Positions 1 through 5,392 of a DNA stretch of 7,376 bases are shown here, piece after piece. The notes beneath the pieces are model-generated. The model was not told the DNA's origin and did no database searches. It saw only the letters and a list, made by a program, of their open reading frames with translations. The DNA comes from an uncultured bacterium (GTDB lineage Bacteria; Planctomycetota; Planctomycetia; Pirellulales; UBA1268). Positions within the stretch are counted from its first letter, which is position 1. Each line of letters opens with the position of its first letter. Location: assembly GCA_937959175.1 (NCBI GenBank), contig CALGAS010000292.1:1-7376 (forward strand), given 5' to 3'. The position numbers and the translations under genes were made by a program.

Positions 1-1
1 C

Positions 2-790
<789 letters not shown>

Positions 791-797
791 GGCGGGC

Positions 798-1670
798 ATG
801 ACGGGCCGTCTTCTCGCCGACGGCGGAATGGTCCCGGGAGTGTCCCCGGTCCGTCGGCTGGCGGCGCATGGCGGGAGCGAGGCGATCGCCGCCATGCTCC
901 CGGTCATCGGGAAGGCGATTGCGATCGCGACGGCGGTCGGCGGCCTGACGCTGTTGGGCCGCCGCCTGAGCGGGGGCTTTGTCATAGGCCCCAGTCCGCT
1001 CCTGACGTGCGGCGTGGTCGCGGCGGGGCTGGCCCTCGTGACCGCCACTGATCTGCTCACCCGGCCCGTTGAGAAGCGAGCCCGCTTTCTGGCCCGCGGC
1101 GGACTGCTGGCAGCGGCCGTGGCCGCCATGCCGCTGGCCGGCGGCCTGGCCACACTGGCCGGTCTGGCGGCCGTGGCGTCGGCAGCGGTTGTCGCCCTGC
1201 GGCCGCTGGTCTCGGCGGCACGCGGCCGCCGCCGGGCGGGGGTCGCCGGGGGGCTCGGGAGCATGCCGTCGCGGCTCGAGGCGGCAGGCCCGCGGCCGGT
1301 GAAACTGGGTCCGCCGCTCGAGCAGCCGGCAGCGGCAGCACTCGGGCATGCATCGGCCGACGGGCTGCGGCAACGTCTCGAGCGGTTTGTCACGGCGGCC
1401 GGCCACGATTGCCTGCGGGGAAGCTTGCTCGTGACGGTGGCCGCGGGGAGCCGCTCGGGACATGCCCACGTCGGCTTCTGCCCGGCCTTTGCCGTCACCC
1501 CCGCTGTCGACGCGACGACCGATTGTGATTTCGTCGAAGCCGACCTCACCGCGGCGGAGGTCCTTCCCTGGGGCGTCCGCGTGGAGTGCCGGCTCTCCGA
1601 GCCGGCCGAGGAGAGACTGGAAATACCAGTCGATCTGGTGGCCTCTACAACCTCCGTTCCCACACCTTGA
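798..1670 (+). CDS. Membrane protein of unknown function with a C-terminal soluble domain
   Basis: I do not recognise a named family in this 290-residue protein. Three long hydrophobic stretches lie at about residues 30-54, 61-87 and 101-136. The last is long enough for two spans, giving three or four membrane segments. A basic, Pro/Arg/Gly-rich linker (about 137-175) follows, then a C-terminal domain (about 185-283) with alternating hydrophobic residues suggesting beta strands, including RGSLLVTVAAG, HVGFCPAFAVTP and VLPWGVRVECRLSEPAEE. ATG at 798 is chosen because it lies 7 bp after the metK stop and has GAGG at 789-792 five bases upstream. A TTG at 753 would extend the protein 15 residues into metK and is less likely. 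The close spacing suggests co-transcription with metK. The C-terminal domain feels like those seen in planctomycete hypothetical proteins, but that is an impression and not a search result. Codon use is GC-rich like its neighbours. Confidence 0.8.
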   Translation: MTGRLLADGGMVPGVSPVRRLAAHGGSEAIAAMLPVIGKAIAIATAVGGLTLLGRRLSGGFVIGPSPLLTCGVVAAGLALVTATDLLTRPVEKRARFLARGGLLAAAVAAMPLAGGLATLAGLAAVASAAVVALRPLVSAARGRRRAGVAGGLGSMPSRLEAAGPRPVKLGPPLEQPAAAALGHASADGLRQRLERFVTAAGHDCLRGSLLVTVAAGSRSGHAHVGFCPAFAVTPAVDATTDCDFVEADLTAAEVLPWGVRVECRLSEPAEERLEIPVDLVASTTSVPTP

Positions 1671-1689
1671 ATCAGCAGGCAGTCTCCGC

Positions 1690-1800
1690 ATGGCACGCTG
1701 GCCCACGCACCTCTGGACCACGCTGTTCACCTACGGCGTGATTTTCGTCGGCTTTCCCCTGCTCTGCCTGGTGTTCTGGCTCTGGGTCCGCGGAGGCTGA
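1690..1800 (+). CDS. Predicted 36-residue single-span membrane microprotein
   Basis: A short ORF fills most of the gap between the unknown membrane protein and manC. It encodes a short N-terminal segment (MARWPTHLWTT), one hydrophobic span at about residues 12-33 rich in Phe, Leu, Val and Trp, and a tiny tail ending RGG. Tryptophans W4, W9, W30 and W32 flank the span, as is common at membrane interfaces. Third codon positions are overwhelmingly G or C, like neighbouring real genes, which supports coding. The frame stays open far upstream inside the preceding gene, but that part is Pro/Arg/Ser-rich shadow sequence, and no ATG, GTG or TTG lies just before 1690. The ribosome site is weak: only AGG at 1677-1679, ten bases before the start. 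It begins 19 bp after the preceding stop, so translation may depend on the upstream gene. Function is unknown. It may assist a membrane partner, perhaps the product of the preceding gene, but that is a guess. Confidence 0.6.
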   Translation: MARWPTHLWTTLFTYGVIFVGFPLLCLVFWLWVRGG

Positions 1801-1854
1801 CCGATCCGCCGACCGGCTGTTCGCTTCCCCACCCCCTTGGAGATTCAGACAAGC

Positions 1855-2937
1855 ATGCTCCACGCAATCGTGATGGCCGGTGGCTCAGGCACCCGGTTCT
1901 GGCCGGCCAGCCGGTCCGCCCTGCCCAAGCAACTCCTCCCGCTGGCGGGCGAGCGGACGCTCCTGGAGGACACGGTCGACCGACTCGCCGGCCTCGTGCC
2001 AGCGGAACGAATGATGATCGTCACTGCCGCCCGGCTGCTCGACCCGATCCGTCGCCAGCTGCCCGGCATCCCCGCCGCGTCGCTCGTCGGCGAGCCCTGC
2101 AAACGGGATACCGCCCCCTGCATCGGGCTGGCCGCGCTGCTCGTCTCGCGGCACGACCCGGATGCCACGATGGCCGTGATGCCCTCCGACCACGTGATCA
2201 AGCCGGTTGAGAAGTTTCAGGCAGCGATCCGCCAGGCGGAGGGCCTGGTGGCCACCGCCCCCGGTCGGCTGGTGACCTTTGGCATCCGGCCGACCTATCC
2301 CGCCGAGAGCTTCGGCTACATCCAGCAGGGCGAGCCGCTGCCGGTCGGCCCCGGAGAGTCGCCGGCTCACGCCGTCGCCAGCTTCAAGGAAAAACCGCCG
2401 GCCAGTGTGGCCCGTGAGTACCTGGCAGCCGGCACCTACCTCTGGAACGCGGGCATTTTCGTTTGGAGGGCGGCCACGATTCTCGAGGCCCTCGCCCAAC
2501 GGCAGCCGGAGTGCCTGCGACACCTGGAGGCGATCGCGGCCGCCTGGGAAGGACCAGACCGCGAGCGGGTCTTCGCCGAGGAGTTTGCCGCGATCAAGGG
2601 CATCTCGATCGACTACGCCGTGTTGGAGCACGCCAGCGACGTCGCCGTCATCGAGGCCCCCTTCGGCTGGGACGATCTCGGAGGCTGGTCGGCGGTGGCC
2701 CGCCAGCGGGGCGAGGATTCGGCCGGCAACACGGTCGTCGGCCGGCACATCGGGATCGACTCCCGAGGCACGATCATTCATACCGATGCGGGGCACCTCG
2801 TCGTCACCCTCGGCCTCGAGGATATGCTGGTGGTACACACCGCTGATGCCACGCTGGTGGCCGACCGGGCCCATGAGGAGGCCGTCAGGAAGGTCGTCGC
2901 CGAACTGGAAAGCCGCGGATGGAACGAGTTTTTGTGA
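1855..2937 (+). CDS. manC: Mannose-1-phosphate guanylyltransferase
   Basis: Converts mannose-1-phosphate and GTP to GDP-mannose, the mannosyl (and via other enzymes fucosyl or rhamnosyl) donor for cell-surface glycans; cytoplasmic. The 360-residue protein carries the sugar-nucleotide transferase signatures: GGSGTRFWPASR (9-20), PKQLLPL (24-30), EPCKRDTAPCIGLAA (80-94; EPxxRNTAPAI in the family), MPSDHVI (109-115), FKEKP (177-181), YLWNAGIFVW (195-204), SIDYAVLE (251-258) and GWDDLGGWSA (271-280). It is a stand-alone transferase: the phosphomannose isomerase domain of bifunctional enzymes (about 470 residues) is absent. ATG at 1855 gives the typical N-terminus MLHAIVMAGG. A TTG at 1837 would add MEIQTS and overlaps the likely ribosome site, TTGGAG at 1837-1842, which is rather far (12 bases) from the ATG. 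The stop overlaps the next start by one base (TGATG). Other nucleotidyltransferases such as GlmU or RfbA fit less well because of the FWPxSR, WNxGxF and GWxDxGxW motifs. Confidence 0.95.
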   Translation: MLHAIVMAGGSGTRFWPASRSALPKQLLPLAGERTLLEDTVDRLAGLVPAERMMIVTAARLLDPIRRQLPGIPAASLVGEPCKRDTAPCIGLAALLVSRHDPDATMAVMPSDHVIKPVEKFQAAIRQAEGLVATAPGRLVTFGIRPTYPAESFGYIQQGEPLPVGPGESPAHAVASFKEKPPASVAREYLAAGTYLWNAGIFVWRAATILEALAQRQPECLRHLEAIAAAWEGPDRERVFAEEFAAIKGISIDYAVLEHASDVAVIEAPFGWDDLGGWSAVARQRGEDSAGNTVVGRHIGIDSRGTIIHTDAGHLVVTLGLEDMLVVHTADATLVADRAHEEAVRKVVAELESRGWNEFL

Positions 2938-3953
2938 TGCCAGATCAAGCCGGCCGATGCCGAGCCGGGATGCCACCCCGGGCGGGAGCTGTCCTGCTGG
3001 GCCTGCTGCTCGGGGCGTCGCTCGCCTCGCCGCTGGCGGCGGCCGATGCGACCGTGGCCGCCCGTGACGCCGGCTGGGTGTCGGCCTTCCGACGATCGCG
3101 GGAGGCGCTCGTTTGGAGTGATCTCGCGATCCGCCACGACTGGCGGCTGCAGCGAAACGCCCGTGACGGTTGCTGCCGGATCCTCGATCCCGCCGACCAC
3201 ACCGTGCGGGCGGGCACCGAGGCGGAGTGCCGGCAGGCGTTCACGGAGCTCGAACGCGAGGGCACGATCCCGCTCCACGACGGCCCGACCGTCGTCCTCC
3301 TCCACGGTCTCGGCGAGGGCCGCGACTCGATGCGGCCGCTGGCCGAGCACCTCCGGGCAGCGCTCGACGCGACGGTGATCTGCTTCGGCTACGCCAGCGT
3401 GTCGGCGGAACTCGACGACCACAGCCGGGGGCTGGCGGCGGTCGTGGCCGGACTGCCGGCCAGCGGGCCGGTGAGCTTTGTGGGCCACAGCCTGGGCAAC
3501 CTTGTTGTCCGTCGCTGGATGGCCCTGGCCGGTGAGGCGGAACTGAGCCGCATTCACCGGGTCGTGATGCTCGGCCCGCCCAACCAAGGCTCGCAACTCG
3601 CCCGAATGGCCGCCGGCATCTGGGGTATCTCCCAGCACGTCGAGGGCTCGGCCCGGGAACTGGTCTACGACTGGGCCCGCGTGGCTCCCGGGCTGGCGGT
3701 GCCGCCCTGTGATTTCGGGATCGTGGCCGGCGGCAAGGGCGACGACGCCGGCTACAGCATGCTGCTCGAAGGAGACGACGACGCCATCGTCTGCGTCGAG
3801 GAAACACGGCTCGAGGGCGCCCGCGACTTTCTGCTCGTGCCCGTCCACCATGCCGCGATGATGAAGAGTCCCGCGGTCCAGCGAGCCACCGAGACATTTC
3901 TTCAGACCGGCCGGTTTCCGGCCCGCTCCTCCGCCCCGGAACAGTCCCGATGA
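2937..3953 (+). CDS. Exported alpha/beta hydrolase (lipase/esterase-like)
   Basis: A 338-residue predicted serine hydrolase; the substrate cannot be read from sequence. Basic residues followed by a hydrophobic stretch (about 18-36, ending SPLAAADA) look like a Sec signal peptide, so the mature enzyme probably acts in the periplasm or outside. A region of about 80 residues precedes the hydrolase core. The core shows VVLLHGLGEG (119-128, oxyanion-hole HG), the nucleophile elbow GHSLG (183-187, Ser185), MLGPPNQGS (211-219), a candidate acid in DDAIV (Asp282), and a candidate catalytic histidine in VPVHHAAMM (His305). The motif order matches lipase and PGAP1-like alpha/beta hydrolases. ATG at 2937 shares one base with the manC stop and is preceded by GAG at 2926-2928. 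ATG at 2919 would add six residues inside manC, and ATG at 2970 would still leave a signal peptide. The stop overlaps the ruvX start. Cysteines, including a CC pair at 79-80, could form disulfides after export; this is inference. Confidence 0.88.
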   Translation: MPDQAGRCRAGMPPRAGAVLLGLLLGASLASPLAAADATVAARDAGWVSAFRRSREALVWSDLAIRHDWRLQRNARDGCCRILDPADHTVRAGTEAECRQAFTELEREGTIPLHDGPTVVLLHGLGEGRDSMRPLAEHLRAALDATVICFGYASVSAELDDHSRGLAAVVAGLPASGPVSFVGHSLGNLVVRRWMALAGEAELSRIHRVVMLGPPNQGSQLARMAAGIWGISQHVEGSARELVYDWARVAPGLAVPPCDFGIVAGGKGDDAGYSMLLEGDDDAIVCVEETRLEGARDFLLVPVHHAAMMKSPAVQRATETFLQTGRFPARSSAPEQSR

Positions 3954-4399
3954 CCGGTCCGGAGTCGGCGGCCATCCCGGCCGGCCGCGTGGCTGGGATC
4001 GATTACGGCCGGCGGAGGATCGGGGTGGCCGTCTGCGATGCCCAGCGGATCATCGCCAGCCCCCTGGGCATCCACCAGACCTCCGGTGACCGTCAGGCCG
4101 ACGCTGTCTTCTTTCGTGACCTGGTCGCTCGTGAGCTCCTTGTCGGCTTCGTGGTCGGCCTGCCACTCCACGCCGACGGCTCCGACAGCCCGATGTCGGT
4201 CGAGGTCGAGGAGTTTGCGGCCTGGCTGGGCCGGGCCACCGGGCTGCCGGTCGCCTTTCAGGACGAGCGGTACAGTTCCCGGGAGGCTGCTGGAAAGCTG
4301 GCCGGCGTCGGCCTGACCCGGGCCGGCAAGAAGCGACGTAGCGACGCGGTGGCCGCCCAGGTGGTGCTCGCCTCCTGGCTCGATGCGACCCGATCCTGA
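3950..4399 (+). CDS. ruvX: RuvX/YqgF RNase H-fold nuclease (putative Holliday junction resolvase / pre-16S rRNA processing)
   Basis: Member of the YqgF family. The family is annotated as a putative pre-16S rRNA 5'-end nuclease and as a Holliday junction resolvase; it is cytoplasmic and near-universal in bacteria. The 149-residue protein has usual family length and the expected acidic residues: Asp18 in GIDYGRRRIGVAVCD (16-30), Glu106 in FQDERYSS (103-110; DERxTS in most members), and Asp132 in KKRRSDAVAAQVVL (127-140). FVVGLPLHADG (67-77) is the conserved central strand and loop. ATG at 3950 overlaps the hydrolase stop as ATGA. A GTG at 3989, just before AGIDYG, would give a shorter N-terminus nearer the E. 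coli form. The ATGA junction and my recollection of planctomycete RuvX with a similar extension favour 3950. Coupling to an exported hydrolase has no functional logic I can name, so shared expression level is the simplest reading. Confidence 0.94.
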   Translation: MTGPESAAIPAGRVAGIDYGRRRIGVAVCDAQRIIASPLGIHQTSGDRQADAVFFRDLVARELLVGFVVGLPLHADGSDSPMSVEVEEFAAWLGRATGLPVAFQDERYSSREAAGKLAGVGLTRAGKKRRSDAVAAQVVLASWLDATRS

Positions 4400-4426
4400 G
4401 GCGGCGGTTGACCCGAGAGCCCTGAC

Positions 4427-4431
4427 AGGAG
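4427..4431 (+). promoter_or_regulatory. Strong ribosome binding site for the epimerase-like gene
   Basis: AGGAG sits six bases before the ATG at 4438. It is the clearest Shine-Dalgarno sequence in the window and fixes the start of the downstream gene. It contrasts with the weak sites and stop/start overlaps of the genes upstream, suggesting this gene is initiated independently of ruvX translation. Confidence 0.75.
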
Positions 4432-4437
4432 TCGATC

Positions 4438-5325
4438 ATGAGCACGCCCGAGCACGTCTCCGGCCCTCGGCTGGTCGTCGGCTGCGGCTATCTCGGTCGG
4501 CGGGCGGCTGCCCGCTGGCTCGCCAGGGGCGAGCGGGTGATCGGCACCACCCGCTCCGCAGACCGGGCTGCCGATCTCGCCGCCGCCGGCATTGAGCCAG
4601 CCATCATCGACGTTACAGCTCCGGACTGGGGCTCGCTCGTCGCCCGCACCGGACAGCCAGCGAGCGTCCTCTGGAGCGTCGGCTTCGATCGCACCGCTGA
4701 CGCGACGCCGCGGGATGTCCATGTCGTTGGCCTCGGCAAACTCCTCGACGCCCTGGCCAACCTCGGCGGCACCCCGCCAGCACGGGTCATCTTTTCGAGC
4801 TCCACCGGCGTCTGGGGTGATGAGGCCGGCGGGCTGGTCAACGAGTCGACGCCGACGGCACCGGCTAGGGAGGCGGGCCGCATCCTGGTCGAGGCCGAAA
4901 CGCGACTCGCCGCTCATCCGGCTGGCCCTGGCACCGCTCTGCGATTCGCTGGGCTCTACGGCCCCGACCGGCTGCCGCGGCTGGCAGATCTGCAGGCGGG
5001 CCGGCCGCTTGCCGTCGACCCCGACAGCTGGCTCAACCTGATTCACATCGACGACGCCGCCGCGGTCGTGGAGGCGGTCGGTGACACGGCGAAGCCGCGG
5101 CCGCTCTATGTGGTTTCCGACGGTCGGCCGATCCGCCGCCGTGACTGGTACGCCCGGCTGGCGGAAATCAGCGGCAGCCCGCCCCCGGCCTGGGCAGCCG
5201 ATGCCCCGCGGACCCGCGGCGGCGACAAGCGGGTCGACGCTTCGCTTGTCTGGGCCGACCTGAAGCGGGCTCCGGCCTACCCCGATGCCCTGGCTGCCTT
5301 GCCAGGCCTGCTGCGAAAGAGCTGA
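4438..5325 (+). CDS. NAD(P)-binding epimerase/dehydratase homologue (YeeZ-like, atypical extended SDR)
   Basis: A 295-residue Rossmann-fold protein of the epimerase/dehydratase superfamily, close in layout to E. coli YeeZ, whose reaction is not settled as far as I know. Visible features are GxGxxG as GCGYLG (15-20) after the first strand, VIGTTRS (34-40) at the end of the second strand, where the dinucleotide ribose is usually recognised, VIFSSSTGVWGD (117-128) for the serine/threonine strand, LRFAGLYGP (168-176), and NLIHIDDAA (200-208), the VHVDD-like segment of extended SDRs. The usual YxxxK catalytic pair is not found: where it would fall the protein reads EAGRILVEAE (145-154), much like the SGR-EE segment of YeeZ. 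A sugar-nucleotide role alongside ManC is tempting but unsupported. The C-terminus contains GGDKRVDAS (261-269) and a YPD (281-283), again as in YeeZ-type proteins. The gene starts 38 bp after ruvX and is the last of the plus-strand block. Confidence 0.85.
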   Translation: MSTPEHVSGPRLVVGCGYLGRRAAARWLARGERVIGTTRSADRAADLAAAGIEPAIIDVTAPDWGSLVARTGQPASVLWSVGFDRTADATPRDVHVVGLGKLLDALANLGGTPPARVIFSSSTGVWGDEAGGLVNESTPTAPAREAGRILVEAETRLAAHPAGPGTALRFAGLYGPDRLPRLADLQAGRPLAVDPDSWLNLIHIDDAAAVVEAVGDTAKPRPLYVVSDGRPIRRRDWYARLAEISGSPPPAWAADAPRTRGGDKRVDASLVWADLKRAPAYPDALAALPGLLRKS

Positions 5326-5339
5326 GGCCGACCGGCCTC
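5324..5339 (+). terminator. Short GC-rich hairpin at the end of the plus-strand gene block (possible terminator)
   Basis: GAGGCC and GGCCTC form a perfect 6-bp stem around GACC (7 bp if the loop shrinks to two bases). The stem begins inside the TGA stop of the epimerase-like gene. No T-run follows, so it is not a canonical intrinsic terminator. It lies where a terminator is expected, between convergent genes, and could act as a weak or Rho-assisted stop or as an RNA 3'-end stabiliser. In a genome this GC-rich such stems also arise by chance. Confidence 0.35.
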
Positions 5340-5367
5340 CGCACAGCGCCCCGCAGCTCCGCACAGC
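5337..5367. repeat. Pair of 11-bp direct repeats in the convergent spacer
   Basis: CTCCGCACAGC occurs at 5337-5347 and again at 5357-5367, a 20-bp period, with the related CCCCGCAGC-type sequence between them. The 67-bp spacer (5326-5392) holds this, the hairpin at 5324-5339 and nothing else I can identify. It may be a small local duplication; no function is implied. Confidence 0.5.
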
Positions 5368-5392
5368 CCAGGCCGCCTCCGATCTGGCACCG

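Noticed and set aside
1808..1817. GCCGACCGGC inverted repeat upstream of manC, also present within the hairpin at 5324-5339
   Set aside because: The stem is only 4 bp and this kind of sequence is common in a GC-rich genome; two copies do not support a regulatory site.
1885..2976. 363-codon open frame on the minus strand
   Set aside because: It mirrors manC almost exactly. manC carries every family motif, and the antisense product matches nothing I recognise.
2279..3067. 262-codon plus-strand frame
   Set aside because: Ser/Arg/Pro-rich frame-shifted shadow of manC and the start of the hydrolase gene.
2778..3851. 357-codon open frame on the minus strand
   Set aside because: It is antisense to the hydrolase gene, whose plus-strand frame holds a signal peptide and a full set of catalytic motifs.
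4408..4413. TTGACC resembling a -35 promoter element before the epimerase-like gene
   Set aside because: No -10-like sequence lies about 17 bases downstream, and the ATG is only 24 bases away, leaving no room for a promoter with a leader.
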